DNA of 64,000 bases, taken from assembly GCF_012275515.1 (NCBI RefSeq), contig NZ_JAAZQL010000010.1, positions 104,910 through 168,909 of the forward strand. The letters are read 5' to 3'. Positions 40,467-49,710 of this stretch are shown here, one piece after another. Numbering within the stretch: the first letter of the stretch is position 1; each line of letters opens with the position of its first letter. A model generated the notes under the pieces. That model had not been told where the DNA came from, made no database searches, and saw nothing but the letters and a program-made list of their open reading frames with translations. A program made the position numbers and the translations under genes. The DNA comes from Novosphingobium sp. SG707. GTDB taxonomy: Bacteria; Pseudomonadota; Alphaproteobacteria; Sphingomonadales; Sphingomonadaceae.

Positions 40467-43400
40467 ATGATCCCTCAATTTTTCATTCAGAGACCGGTCT
40501 TTGCCTGGGTGGTGGCGATTGCCATCGCGCTGGCGGGGCTGATCGCCCTGCCCTCGGTTCCGGTGGCGCGTTTTCCCTCGGTGGCGCCGCCATCGGTGAC
40601 GATCACGGCCACCTATCCCGGCGCCACGCCGCAAACGATGAATGACGGCGTGGTCGAACTGATCGAGCGCGAATTGTCAGGCGCCAAACGCCTGCTCTAT
40701 TTCGAGTCCAGCACCGATACTTCGGGTTCGGCCACGATCACCGCCACGTTCCAGCCCGGCACGAACCCCGAACTGGCGCTGGTGGATGTGCAGAACCGGT
40801 TGAAGCTGATCGAGCCGCGCCTGCCCCAGACCGTGCGCCAATATGGTCTGGCGGTCGAAGTGGCCAACAGCGGGTTCCTGCTGCTGGTGGGCCTCAATTC
40901 ACCCGATGGGCGTTATGACGGGGCCTCGCTGGGTGATTATCTGGCGCGCAATGTCGTCAATGAATTGAAGCGTATTCCCGGCGTTGGCCGCGTCCAGAGC
41001 TTCTCGGCGGAAAAGGCGATGCGGGTCTGGGTCGATCCGGCCAAGCTGATCGCCTATGATCTGGCCATGGCCGATGTGACGGGGGCCATTGCCGCCCAGA
41101 ATATCCAGATCGCGCCCGGCACGCTGGGTGCTGAGCCGGCCGTGGCGGGCCAGCGCGTGCTGGTGCCGCTGACGGCCAGCGGGCAATTGACCAGCCCACA
41201 GGAATTCGAACAGATCGTGCTGAAAGCCAACACCAATGGCGGCACCGTGACGCTGGGCGATGTGGCGCGGGTCGAAATCGGCCAGCAGAATTACATGATG
41301 TCCACCCGCGAGAATGGCCGCGCGGGGGCCTCGGCGGCGGTGCAACTGGCGCCGGGCGCCAATGCGGTGCAGGTGTCGGACGCGGTGCGTGCGCGCATGG
41401 CCGAGATTGGCCGCGCGATGCCGGGCGGCATGGAATGGACGGTGCCCTTCGACACCGCGCCTTTCGTGCGCGTCTCCATCGAGAAGGTGCTGCATACGCT
41501 GCTTGAGGCGATGGTGCTCGTCTTCCTCGTCATGTATCTGTTTTTGCAGAACATGCGCTATACGTTGGTGCCCGCCGTGGTGGCGCCCATCGCGCTGCTG
41601 GGCACGATCGCGGTCATGTCGCTTTCGGGCTATTCGCTCAATGTGCTGACCATGTTTGGCATGGTTCTGGCCATCGGCATCATCGTGGACGATGCCATCG
41701 TCGTGGTTGAAAATGTCGAACGCATCATGGCCGAGGAAGGGCTCTCCCCGTTCGAGGCCACCAAAAAGGCGATGAGCGAAATCACCGGGGCCGTCATCGG
41801 CATTACTCTGGTGCTGGTTTCGGTGTTCATCCCGATGGCTTTTGCCAGCGGCTCGGTGGGCGTGATCTATCGCCAGTTTGCCATGTCGATGGCGATCAGC
41901 ATCCTGATCTCGGCGGTGCTGGCGCTTTCTTTGACGCCTGCCCTTTGCGCCACGGTGTTGAAGCCCATTTCGGGCCATGCCCAAAAACCGCGCTTCTTTG
42001 CCGCGTTCGACCGCCTGTTTGAGCGCATGACCCACGGCTATGGCGGATGGGTTGCGCGCATCATCCGGCGCGGCGGGCGGGCGATGGTGGCGCTGGGCGT
42101 GGTGGTGGCGCTGCTGGGCTTTGCCTTCTGGCGCCTACCCACGGCCTTTATGCCCGAGGAGGATCAGGGCTATTATATGACCGCCTTCCAATTGCCCGCC
42201 GACGCCACCGCCGAGCGCACCCGCGAAGCCGTGCAGGTACTGGAGCGCCATACCGCCACGCGCCCTTCGACCAAGGGCAATGAGGCGATCCTGGGCTTTG
42301 GCTTCTCGGGCGCAGGGCCCAATGCGGCGATTGTGTTCACCGTCCTGAAAGACTGGGGCGAGCGTGGCGGGGCCACCGTCAAGGATGAGGTTGCCCGCAC
42401 GATGGCCGCGATGAGCGTCATCAAGGAAGGCATCATCATGAGCCTTGTGCCCCCCGCGATTGACGAGCTGGGCAATTCCTCGGGCTTTGCCATGCGGCTG
42501 GAGGATCGCGCCGGGCGCGGGCATGAGGCGCTGGTGGCCGCGCAATATCAATTGCTGGGCCTTGCGGGGCAGAGCAAGAAGGTGGTCGGCGTCTATCCCG
42601 ACGGCCTGCCTGCGGGCACCAGCATCCACCTGTCCATCGACCGGCAAAAGGCCGAGGCGCTGGGCGTGCCCTTCAACCGGATCAGCGATACGCTTTCGGC
42701 GGCGATGGGTTCGGCCTATGTCGGCGATTACCCCAATGCCGGGCGGATGCAGCAGGTGATCGTGCAGGCCGATGCGGCCTATCGCATGAACCTGCCCGAC
42801 ATGATGCGTTTGAACCTGCGCAACAATGCCGGCTCGATGGTGCCCCTGTCCGAAGTGGTCAAGGCGGACTGGGAGCAGACCCCGCTGCAATTGGTGCGTT
42901 ACAATGGTTATCCGGCGCTGCGCCTGTCGGGCATGGCCGCGCCGGGTGTATCAAGCGGCGATGCCATGGCCGAGATGGAGCAACTGGCCAAGCAATTGCC
43001 GCCCGGTTTCGCCATCGAATGGACCGGCCTTTCCTATCAGGAACAGCAATCGGGCGCGCAGGCCCCGATGCTGCTGGCCTTGTCGATGCTGGCGGTGTTT
43101 CTGGTGCTGGCGGCGATGTATGACAGTTTCGCCGTGCCGCTGGCGGTGATGCTGGTGGTGCCGCTGGGGCTGATCGGCGCGGTGACGGCGGTCTCCTTGC
43201 GCGGCATGGCCAATGACGTGTTCTTCAAGGTGGGCCTGATCACCATCATCGGCCTGTCGGCCAAGAATGCGATCCTGATCGTCGAATTTGCCCGCCATTA
43301 CCGCGCCTCCGGCATGGGCCTGGTGGAAAGCGCGATGGCGGCGGCCAAGGTCCGCCTGCGCCCCATCGTGATGACCTCGCTGGCCTTTACGCTGGGCGTG

Positions 43401-43601
43401 GTGCCGCTGATGCTTTCCACCGGGGCCAGCGCCGAAACGCAGGCGGCCATCGGCACGGGCGTGTTTGGCGGCATGATTTCGGGCACGGTACTGGCGGTGT
43501 TCTTTGTGCCGGTGTTCTTTGTGGTGGCTATGGGAATAAGTGAGCGTCTGGGCTTTGGCGGCTTGCGCAAGAAGAAGAAGCAGGAGCAGGCCGATGCGTA
43601 A
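40467..43601 (+). CDS. RND multidrug efflux permease, HAE-1 family (AcrB/MexB type)
   Basis: 1044 residues, the normal length. Seen: the N-terminal FFIQRPVFAWVVAIAIALAG, proton-relay aspartates in GIIVDDAIVVVENVERI (about 407-408) and the partner Lys in FKVGLITIIGLSAKNAILIVEFAR. It is a drug:H+ antiporter trimer in the inner membrane. GGGAG precedes the ATG. Its last codons overlap the outer-membrane factor start by 8 bases, so the three pump genes form one operon. Substrates cannot be read from sequence. Confidence 0.95.
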   Translation: MIPQFFIQRPVFAWVVAIAIALAGLIALPSVPVARFPSVAPPSVTITATYPGATPQTMNDGVVELIERELSGAKRLLYFESSTDTSGSATITATFQPGTNPELALVDVQNRLKLIEPRLPQTVRQYGLAVEVANSGFLLLVGLNSPDGRYDGASLGDYLARNVVNELKRIPGVGRVQSFSAEKAMRVWVDPAKLIAYDLAMADVTGAIAAQNIQIAPGTLGAEPAVAGQRVLVPLTASGQLTSPQEFEQIVLKANTNGGTVTLGDVARVEIGQQNYMMSTRENGRAGASAAVQLAPGANAVQVSDAVRARMAEIGRAMPGGMEWTVPFDTAPFVRVSIEKVLHTLLEAMVLVFLVMYLFLQNMRYTLVPAVVAPIALLGTIAVMSLSGYSLNVLTMFGMVLAIGIIVDDAIVVVENVERIMAEEGLSPFEATKKAMSEITGAVIGITLVLVSVFIPMAFASGSVGVIYRQFAMSMAISILISAVLALSLTPALCATVLKPISGHAQKPRFFAAFDRLFERMTHGYGGWVARIIRRGGRAMVALGVVVALLGFAFWRLPTAFMPEEDQGYYMTAFQLPADATAERTREAVQVLERHTATRPSTKGNEAILGFGFSGAGPNAAIVFTVLKDWGERGGATVKDEVARTMAAMSVIKEGIIMSLVPPAIDELGNSSGFAMRLEDRAGRGHEALVAAQYQLLGLAGQSKKVVGVYPDGLPAGTSIHLSIDRQKAEALGVPFNRISDTLSAAMGSAYVGDYPNAGRMQQVIVQADAAYRMNLPDMMRLNLRNNAGSMVPLSEVVKADWEQTPLQLVRYNGYPALRLSGMAAPGVSSGDAMAEMEQLAKQLPPGFAIEWTGLSYQEQQSGAQAPMLLALSMLAVFLVLAAMYDSFAVPLAVMLVVPLGLIGAVTAVSLRGMANDVFFKVGLITIIGLSAKNAILIVEFARHYRASGMGLVESAMAAAKVRLRPIVMTSLAFTLGVVPLMLSTGASAETQAAIGTGVFGGMISGTVLAVFFVPVFFVVAMGISERLGFGGLRKKKKQEQADA

Positions 43602-44940
43602 GGTTCTGATGTTGGCGCTGGCCTTGGGTGGATGTGCGGCGGAGAAAGCGCCGCTGCCCAAGGCTCCGGTGGCCGCGAGTTTTGCGGTGACGGAGGCATT
43701 GACCCCGCTGACATGGCAGGAGTTCTTTGCCGATGCGCGGCTGCAGAGGCTGATCGCGCTGGCCCTGAACGAGAACCGCGATTTGCGGATTGCCGTGCTC
43801 AACGCTCAGGCCGCGCGCGGGGCCTTGTCGGTGGCGCGCGGCGCGCAATTGCCCTCGCTGGAGGCGCAGGGCAGCTTTACCGGGGCGCAGACCGCAGGCG
43901 GCGGTTTTGGCGGCTTTCGCTACGATCAGTTCAGCGGCCAGATCGCGCTGACCAGTTTCGAGATCGACCTGTTCGGGCGCCTTCGCGCGCAGAGCCGCGC
44001 CGCCTTCGACCGCTATCTGGCCAGCGAGGCCGGACGACGGGCCAGCGAGCTGACAGTAGTGGGGGCGGTGGCCGAGGCCTATGTGGCCGAAAGGCTGGCG
44101 CAGGAGCAATGGCAACTGACCTCCTCGACGCTGGCCGACTGGCGCGTCTCGCTTGATCTCACGCGGCGGCTCCATGATGCGGGCCAAGCCAGCGGCAGCG
44201 ATCTGGCGCAGGCCGAAGGGCTGGTGCGGCAGGCCGAGGCCGATCTGGCCCAGCGCCAGCGCGAGCGCGAAACGGCCGCCCATGCGCTGTCTCTGGCGGT
44301 GGGCGCGCCCTTGCCGGACGATCTGCCTGCGCCGATCGGGCTGATGCTGGCCTCGATGCCCGATCATCTGGGGGCAGGCCTGCCCTCGGACCTGCTGACC
44401 CGGCGGCCCGACATCATGCAGGCGGAATATAATCTGCGCGCGGCGCAAGCCGATGTGAATGCAGCGCGCGCCGCCTTCTTCCCCCGCCTGTCGCTGACCG
44501 GGGCGCTGGGGGCGGTAAGTCCGGGCCTGTCGGGGCTGTTTTCGGGCGCGAACAAGGCGTGGAATTATGCGCCTGCGGTCTCCTTGCCGCTGTTCCCCAA
44601 CACCTCGCTGCGGGGCACCCTGCGCCAAGCCAAGGCGCAGCAGGGGATTGCCGTGGCCACCTATGAAAAGGCGATCCAGACCGCCTTTGCCGAAGTGGCC
44701 GACGGCATTTCGGCCCAGCAGACCTATGGCCCGCAGATCAAGGCGCAGGATGCCGCCGCCGATGCCGCCGACCGGCGCGTCAACCTGTCGAAACTGCGCT
44801 ATCAGGCGGGGGTGGACAGCCGCCTCGAACTGCTCGACGCTCAGCGCAGCGCCTATTCCGCGCGCCAGACCCTGCTCTCCACGCGGGCGGGCGCCTTGCT
44901 GGGAATGATCGGATTGTATCGGGCGCTGGGCTCGATCTGA
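43594..44940 (+). CDS. Outer-membrane efflux channel lipoprotein, NodT/OprM type
   Basis: 448 residues. Lipobox LGGC (Cys about 14), then two repeats of the outer-membrane-efflux domain: LALNENRDLRIAVLNAQAARG in the first and LLTRRPDIMQAEYNLRAAQADVNAARAAFFPRLSLTGALG (key RRPDI and AAFFPRL) in the second. It forms the trimeric channel completing the pump. The ATG at 43594 sits inside the end of the permease gene (8-base overlap). Confidence 0.93.
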   Translation: MRKVLMLALALGGCAAEKAPLPKAPVAASFAVTEALTPLTWQEFFADARLQRLIALALNENRDLRIAVLNAQAARGALSVARGAQLPSLEAQGSFTGAQTAGGGFGGFRYDQFSGQIALTSFEIDLFGRLRAQSRAAFDRYLASEAGRRASELTVVGAVAEAYVAERLAQEQWQLTSSTLADWRVSLDLTRRLHDAGQASGSDLAQAEGLVRQAEADLAQRQRERETAAHALSLAVGAPLPDDLPAPIGLMLASMPDHLGAGLPSDLLTRRPDIMQAEYNLRAAQADVNAARAAFFPRLSLTGALGAVSPGLSGLFSGANKAWNYAPAVSLPLFPNTSLRGTLRQAKAQQGIAVATYEKAIQTAFAEVADGISAQQTYGPQIKAQDAAADAADRRVNLSKLRYQAGVDSRLELLDAQRSAYSARQTLLSTRAGALLGMIGLYRALGSI

Positions 44941-44976
44941 TGGCGATGGCGGGCGGTGCGCGCCGCCCGCCCCTTA

Positions 44977-45726
44977 TCAGTTTCGCGCAAAGGCCCGGTG
45001 ATAGAGCGCCAAGGTCCACGCAAGCCCCTGGAAAAACAGAGCGGGATCATAACGGGGGCCTTCGTCGCGCAGGAACGCGTGCTGCGCGTTGACCTCGTGC
45101 CATTCATAAGTCGCGCCGACAGCTTCCAGACGATCACGGATGGCCATGCGCCCCGCGTAGGGGACATGGGGATCCTGCCGCCCCCAGACGAACATCGTCT
45201 CGGCCTTCAGATCCGCCATGCGCGCCAGACTGTCATCCGCGCGGCCAAGGCCCAGACTGCCGGAATGGATGTCAGTGGGATAGAAACAGGCCGCCGCGGA
45301 CACACGCGGGTCGAGCGCCGCCCGATAGGCCAGATGCCCCCCAAGGCATACGCCAAAACTCGCCACCCGGCCGTCGCAGGCGGGATGGTCGATAAGAGCG
45401 CTGATCCCGGCCTTTGCGTCGGCATCGTACCCCGCAAGCGGTTTGAGATATTTCAGCTCATTGCCGCGATCCGTTCCGACCGGATCATATTCGAGAACCG
45501 TGCCGGCAGGCTCGAACTCATGATAGACCTCAGGCACGGCAACGACATAGCCATGGCCCGCCAGAATGGCCGCCAGCCTGCGAATGGGATTGGTGACCTG
45601 ATAGATCTCCGAGAACAGCAGAACGCCGGGAAACCGGCCTTCGATCGCGGGCCGGAACATATGCATCCGCATCGTGCCCCCGCCGGGCACCAGCACGTCC
45701 ATTTTCTCATCGCTACGCAGGATCAT
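44977..45726 (-). CDS. Dienelactone hydrolase family protein
   Basis: 249 residues, cytoplasmic. Seen: FSEIYQVT (the conserved Glu), the nucleophile elbow FGVCLGGH with Cys instead of Ser, as in true dienelactone hydrolases, FVWGRQDPHVP (Asp) and NAQHAFLRDEG (His). These enzymes open lactones such as dienelactone to maleylacetate. The ATG at 45726 has AAGGA 8 bases upstream; the 75-residue longer frame is rejected. It is convergent with the pump operon and divergent from an exported metallo-beta-lactamase-fold gene. Substrate unknown; a sugar or aromatic lactone is possible. Confidence 0.85.
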   Translation of the reverse strand: MILRSDEKMDVLVPGGGTMRMHMFRPAIEGRFPGVLLFSEIYQVTNPIRRLAAILAGHGYVVAVPEVYHEFEPAGTVLEYDPVGTDRGNELKYLKPLAGYDADAKAGISALIDHPACDGRVASFGVCLGGHLAYRAALDPRVSAAACFYPTDIHSGSLGLGRADDSLARMADLKAETMFVWGRQDPHVPYAGRMAIRDRLEAVGATYEWHEVNAQHAFLRDEGPRYDPALFFQGLAWTLALYHRAFARN

Positions 45727-45990
45727 GTCATCGTCCTTGTGCAAGGGGGAATTTCGACGCCCCGCCGCCCGTTCATCGGATGCCCATGGCATAAGGCAGC
45801 GCCTTGCTGCCAGTCTATTTTCGAACTTTGGAATCGGCCATTTAGCCGCTCCGCCCCCATACATTGCCCCTCCATACCGAAAGCACATCGCATCATGCGG
45901 GCAAAACATTGGTTGCGCCCCGGCCCGCGCGATACCCAGGTGTGATCCCAAGTCCCACGCCGCACCATCCGGCCAACGAAAGGACCACCT
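45727..45990. promoter_or_regulatory. Divergent intergenic region, dienelactone hydrolase / MBL-fold gene
   Basis: 264 bases without a coding gene. A small hairpin GGCAGC-GCCTT-GCTGCC lies at about 45797-45813. Otherwise I see no clear operator or promoter boxes. Confidence 0.3.
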
Positions 45991-47028
45991 GTGGAGAGGA
46001 CCACCTGCCGTTCCATCGCCCTGCTCGCCGCTCTATGCGCGGGCAGCGCGGCCATGGCGCAAATGCCGCCGCCCCATCCCGCCAGCCCTGCTGCCTATCC
46101 GGCGCAGGCGGCCTATCCCAAGGAGAACCGCGAGGCGGTGGGCCGCTATCTGGCCGAGGGGCGCAAGCTGGCCGGGGCCGATCTGGAGGCCGATTTCAAC
46201 TGGCGCTGTCTCATCAGCCCACTCGACAAGAACCTCGTCTTTGGCGTCCAGCATGACGGGTTGGTGCCCGCCACGCGCGTTTTCGACAATCTCTACGCCA
46301 TCGGCCAGAACGCAGTCTCGGCATGGGCCATCGACACGCCGCAGGGCATCATCGTCATCGACGCGCTCAACAGCCCGGACGAGGCCCGCGACATCCTAGT
46401 GCCCAATATGGAAAAACTGGGGCTGGACCCCAAGCGCATCAAATATGTCGTCATCACCCATGGCCATGGCGACCATTGGGGCGGGGCCAAATTCCTTCAG
46501 GACACCTATGGCGCGCGGGTTGTCGCCTCGGCCACCGATTGGGGGATGATGGAAAGCCCGTCGCGCGGGGGCGGGCCATTCGCTTCGCTGGTGCCGCCAA
46601 AGCATGACATCGAGGTCAAGGATGGCGACAGCGTGACGCTGGGCGATTTCACGATGAAGACCTATATCACGCCGGGCCATACGCCGGGCACGCTCTCGCT
46701 CGTCTTTCCGGTGTTCGACAAAGGTGTGCGCCACAATGCGGGCCTGATGGGCGGCACCGGCGGGGGCAGCACCGCCGACGCCGCGCGCCAGCAGATCGCC
46801 TCGCTGACCCGCTGGCAGGGGATCACCAAAGCGGCGGGTGTCGATGTGCTGGTGACCAACCATCCGGTGCATATGGCCGCGACCGAGAAGGAGGCGCTGA
46901 TCCGCTATGGCGCCACCGGGGGCAACAATCCCTTCATCTACGGCGTGGACAAATATCAGCGCTATATGGGCATTATGAGCGCCTGCAGCCGGGTGCAACT
47001 GGCCCGGATGGGCGAAGCGGCCGAATAA
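45991..47028 (+). CDS. Exported subclass B3-like metallo-beta-lactamase-fold hydrolase 1
   Basis: 345 residues with a GTG start preceded by AAAGGA. A signal peptide (about 1-23, AAMA|QM) leads to the metal-binding motif THGHGDHWGG (H-x-H-x-D-H), TPGHTPGTLS (third zinc His) and NHPVHM (last His), the B3 arrangement. B3-fold proteins include beta-lactamases and lactonases. It begins a region of sugar-acid genes and has an exported paralogue at 58814-59863 in the same region, so a lactone or ester linked to sugar acids is at least as likely as an antibiotic. It ends at a strong bidirectional terminator. Confidence 0.85.
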   Translation: MERTTCRSIALLAALCAGSAAMAQMPPPHPASPAAYPAQAAYPKENREAVGRYLAEGRKLAGADLEADFNWRCLISPLDKNLVFGVQHDGLVPATRVFDNLYAIGQNAVSAWAIDTPQGIIVIDALNSPDEARDILVPNMEKLGLDPKRIKYVVITHGHGDHWGGAKFLQDTYGARVVASATDWGMMESPSRGGGPFASLVPPKHDIEVKDGDSVTLGDFTMKTYITPGHTPGTLSLVFPVFDKGVRHNAGLMGGTGGGSTADAARQQIASLTRWQGITKAAGVDVLVTNHPVHMAATEKEALIRYGATGGNNPFIYGVDKYQRYMGIMSACSRVQLARMGEAAE

Positions 47029-47041
47029 TCCGGGCACAAGA

Positions 47042-47080
47042 AAACCCCCGCTTCCGAAGGACCGGAAGCGGGGGTTTCTT
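47042..47080. terminator. Strong bidirectional terminator
   Basis: AAACCCCCGCTTCCG (47042-47056) and CGGAAGCGGGGGTTT (47063-47077) form a perfect 15-bp stem with a 6-nt loop, flanked by A-run and T-run. It serves both the MBL-fold gene (+) and the MFS gene (-, stop at 47080). Confidence 0.93.
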
Positions 47081-48402
47081 TATGCCTGCGCGCCGATCCG
47101 CTCGATCTTGCCGACAAGGAAGAGGTAGGAGAGCGCGGCGGCCAGCGCGCTGCCCGCCACCAGCATCAGCACGAGATCGAAGGAACCCGTTTCCTTCAGG
47201 ATCCAGCCGATCAGGATCGGCGTGGTGATCGAGGAAATATTGCCGAACATATTGAAAATGCCGCCCGAAAGCCCCGCACTGTCGCGCGGCGCCACATCGG
47301 CCACCACCGCCCAGCCCAGCGCGCCCACGCCCTTGCCAAAGAAGGCAAGGCTCATGAACAGCAGCACCAGCGTGTTCGAATGGACGAAATTGCAGCCAAG
47401 GATGGTCAGCGCCCCCAGCATCCCCGCCACCACCGGCACCTTGCGCGCCCATGTCAGCGACACGCCGCGCCGCAGCAGCCAGTCCGACCAGATCCCGCCC
47501 AGCACCCCGCCGATAAAGCCGCAGACCGCAGGCATCGTGGCGAACAGCCCGGCCTTCATTACCGAAAGCCCGCGCTCCTGAACCAGATAGACCGGGAACC
47601 AGGTGATGAAGAAATAGGTCAGCGTATTGATGAAGAACTGGCCCGAATAGAGGCCCCAGAGCGTGGGCGTGGTCAGCAAAACGCGCATCTTGCGGCGGTT
47701 TTCGGCCTTGGCCGCCGCGCGGTCCACCAAAGGCTGCGCCACCGGATCAACCAGCGCCCCGCCCTCGACCAACAGGCCCAGTTCGCCCGCCCGGAGGCGC
47801 GGATGGTCGCGCGGATCGCGCACCACCCGCGGCCAGAACAGCGAGGCCACCAGCCCCAGCCCGCCCATCGCCACAAACACCCATGGCCAGCCGAAATCGG
47901 CCACGATCCACCCCATCAGCGGGGCAAACAGCACGGTGGCGAAATATTGCGCCGCATTGAACACCGCCGAGGCCGTACCCCGTTCGCGCGCAGGAAACCA
48001 ACTGGCCACCACGCGGGCATTGGCGGGGAAACTGGGCGCTTCGGCCAGCCCCACCAGAAAGCGCAGGGCAAACAGCGCCGTCGCCGCCGCCGTGCCGCTC
48101 AGCCAGACCACCGTGCCATGGGCCACTGTGATGATCGACCATGCAACGATCACCCAGAGATAGACCCGCGGCGCGCCAAACCGGTCGAGCAGCCAGCCCC
48201 CCGGCACCTGCGCGATGACATAGGACCAGCCAAAGGCGGAAAAGACGATGCCCAGTTGCAGCGGGTCAATGCCCAGATCCTTGGACAGCGAAGGGGCCGC
48301 CAGCGAGAGCGCCGCGCGCACCGCATAGTTGATGATGGTGACGCCAAACAGCATCCCCAGCACCGCCCAGCGCAGGCGCCCGATCTTGTGCAGCGCCTCC
48401 AT
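47080..48402 (-). CDS. MFS importer, anion:cation symporter family (hexarate/GudP-like)
   Basis: 440 residues, 12 predicted membrane helices. Seen: GVTIINYAVRAALSLAAPSLSKDLG, GWSYVIAQVPGGWLLDRFG, RFLVGLAEAPSFPANARVV and the second-half SDWLLRRG, a pattern matching the ACS transporters of glucarate, galactarate and hexuronates (GudP, GarP, ExuT). It imports the sugar acid with protons or cations. Its ATG overlaps the stop of the talarate/galactarate dehydratase gene by one base (TGATG), so importer and dehydratase are co-translated. Confidence 0.9.
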   Translation of the reverse strand: MEALHKIGRLRWAVLGMLFGVTIINYAVRAALSLAAPSLSKDLGIDPLQLGIVFSAFGWSYVIAQVPGGWLLDRFGAPRVYLWVIVAWSIITVAHGTVVWLSGTAAATALFALRFLVGLAEAPSFPANARVVASWFPARERGTASAVFNAAQYFATVLFAPLMGWIVADFGWPWVFVAMGGLGLVASLFWPRVVRDPRDHPRLRAGELGLLVEGGALVDPVAQPLVDRAAAKAENRRKMRVLLTTPTLWGLYSGQFFINTLTYFFITWFPVYLVQERGLSVMKAGLFATMPAVCGFIGGVLGGIWSDWLLRRGVSLTWARKVPVVAGMLGALTILGCNFVHSNTLVLLFMSLAFFGKGVGALGWAVVADVAPRDSAGLSGGIFNMFGNISSITTPILIGWILKETGSFDLVLMLVAGSALAAALSYLFLVGKIERIGAQA

Positions 48403-49553
48403 CAGCCGTGGACTTTATCGGTGCAGCCTTTGGCGTCGATGCGGCAACTGGCCTCGGTCCACGCCCGCGCCTGATCCGACAGGGTGACACCAAGGCCGGG
48501 GCGGGTCGAGAGCATCATCTTGCCGCCCTCAAGGATCTGGCGCTCGTTGAACAAAGGGTCGAGCCAGTCGAAATGTTCGACCCATGTGCCCAGCGGATAG
48601 GCGGCGGAGACATGGACATGGATTTCCATCGCGAAATGGGGGGCCATCATCAGGCCTGCCTGCTCGGCCCGCGCGGTTACGCGCTGGAATTGCGTGATGC
48701 CGCCCACGCGGGCCGCATCGGGCTGGATGAAATCCACCGCGCGCGCGTCGATCATCGCAAAATGCTCGGCCGCGCTCACCAGCATCTCGCCCGAGGCAAT
48801 GGGCGTGTCGATGGCGGCGGCCAATGCCGCGTGGCCCTCGATATCATAGGCGTCGAGCGGCTCCTCGATCCAGACGAGGCCATATTGCTCCATCGCGCGG
48901 CACATGCGCAGAGCCGTGGGGCGGTCCCATTGCTGATTGGCGTCCACCATCAGCGCCACGCGCCCGTCGATCTGCTTGGCCACGGCCTCAAGGCGGGTGA
49001 GATCGACCTTGGGGTCGGGATGGCCGACCTTGATCTTGATCCCACCGATCCCGCTAGCGATAGAGGCCTCCACATTGTCCAGCACTTCGGGCAGAGGCGA
49101 GGAGAGGAAGCCGCCCGATGTGTTATAGCTGGGCACGCCATCGCGCCATGCACCGAGCAGTCGCCCCAAGGGCAGGCCCGCGCGCTTGGCCTTCAGATCC
49201 CACAGGGCGATGTCGATGGCGGCAATCGCCTGCGTCGAAAGGCCCGAACGCCCCACCGACGCCCCGGCCCAAACCAGCTTGTTCCACAGGCGGCCAGTAT
49301 CGGCGGGATTTTCCCCGATCAGGCTGTCGGCCACCTCGCGCGCATGGGCATACATGCCCGGCCCGCCCGCGCGCTTGGAATAGGAAAAGCCGAGGCCGGT
49401 GTGGCCCTCGGCCGTTTCGATCTCGGCAAGCAGCATGGCCACGCGGGTCAGCGGCTTTTGGCGGCCGGTAAACACCTTGGCATCGGAAATCGGCGTGGCC
49501 AGAGGCACCCAGGCGAGGCTGAGCGTCATGGCGGAAATCGTATCGGTGGGCAT
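48402..49553 (-). CDS. Enolase-superfamily sugar-acid dehydratase, L-talarate/galactarate type
   Basis: 383 residues. Seen: an N-terminal capping domain (SDAKVFTGRQKPLTRVAMLLAEIET), then the barrel with GIKIKVGH (K-x-K general base), MVDANQQWD, WIEEPL and ASGEM (three metal carboxylates) and PHFAMEIHVH (general acid His). This is the mandelate-racemase subgroup of L-talarate/galactarate dehydratases, which form 5-keto-4-deoxyglucarate. GGAGAGG precedes the ATG; the 72-residue upstream extension is rejected. The hexarate importer follows on the same strand. Confidence 0.85.
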   Translation of the reverse strand: MPTDTISAMTLSLAWVPLATPISDAKVFTGRQKPLTRVAMLLAEIETAEGHTGLGFSYSKRAGGPGMYAHAREVADSLIGENPADTGRLWNKLVWAGASVGRSGLSTQAIAAIDIALWDLKAKRAGLPLGRLLGAWRDGVPSYNTSGGFLSSPLPEVLDNVEASIASGIGGIKIKVGHPDPKVDLTRLEAVAKQIDGRVALMVDANQQWDRPTALRMCRAMEQYGLVWIEEPLDAYDIEGHAALAAAIDTPIASGEMLVSAAEHFAMIDARAVDFIQPDAARVGGITQFQRVTARAEQAGLMMAPHFAMEIHVHVSAAYPLGTWVEHFDWLDPLFNERQILEGGKMMLSTRPGLGVTLSDQARAWTEASCRIDAKGCTDKVHG

Positions 49554-49710
49554 GGATGTCCTCTCCGGGCCTTTTCTATTGCAGGCCATGATCGCGGGGG
49601 ATCGATGCGCAATCAATCGCCAAGGCGGCATCGGTCGATAGGAAATTCGCATTGGTCTTGGGGGGCGCATGGGGCCATGCGGGTGGAAAGAACAAAATGG
49701 AGAGTGCCTG
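49554..49710. promoter_or_regulatory. Divergent promoter region between two sugar-acid dehydratases
   Basis: 157 bases. A GATCGATGCGCAATCAATCGCC stretch (cited in part as GATCGATGCGC, about 49600) has a partial dyad GCGAT...ATCGC, a possible LysR-type site; a LysR gene lies downstream of the plus-strand dehydratase. The match is loose. Confidence 0.35.

Noticed and set aside
45991..47028. MBL-fold protein as an acquired antibiotic-resistance gene
   Set aside because: No mobile elements nearby, composition like its neighbours, and a paralogue within the same sugar-acid region. A chromosomal hydrolase is more likely, though beta-lactamase activity is not excluded.
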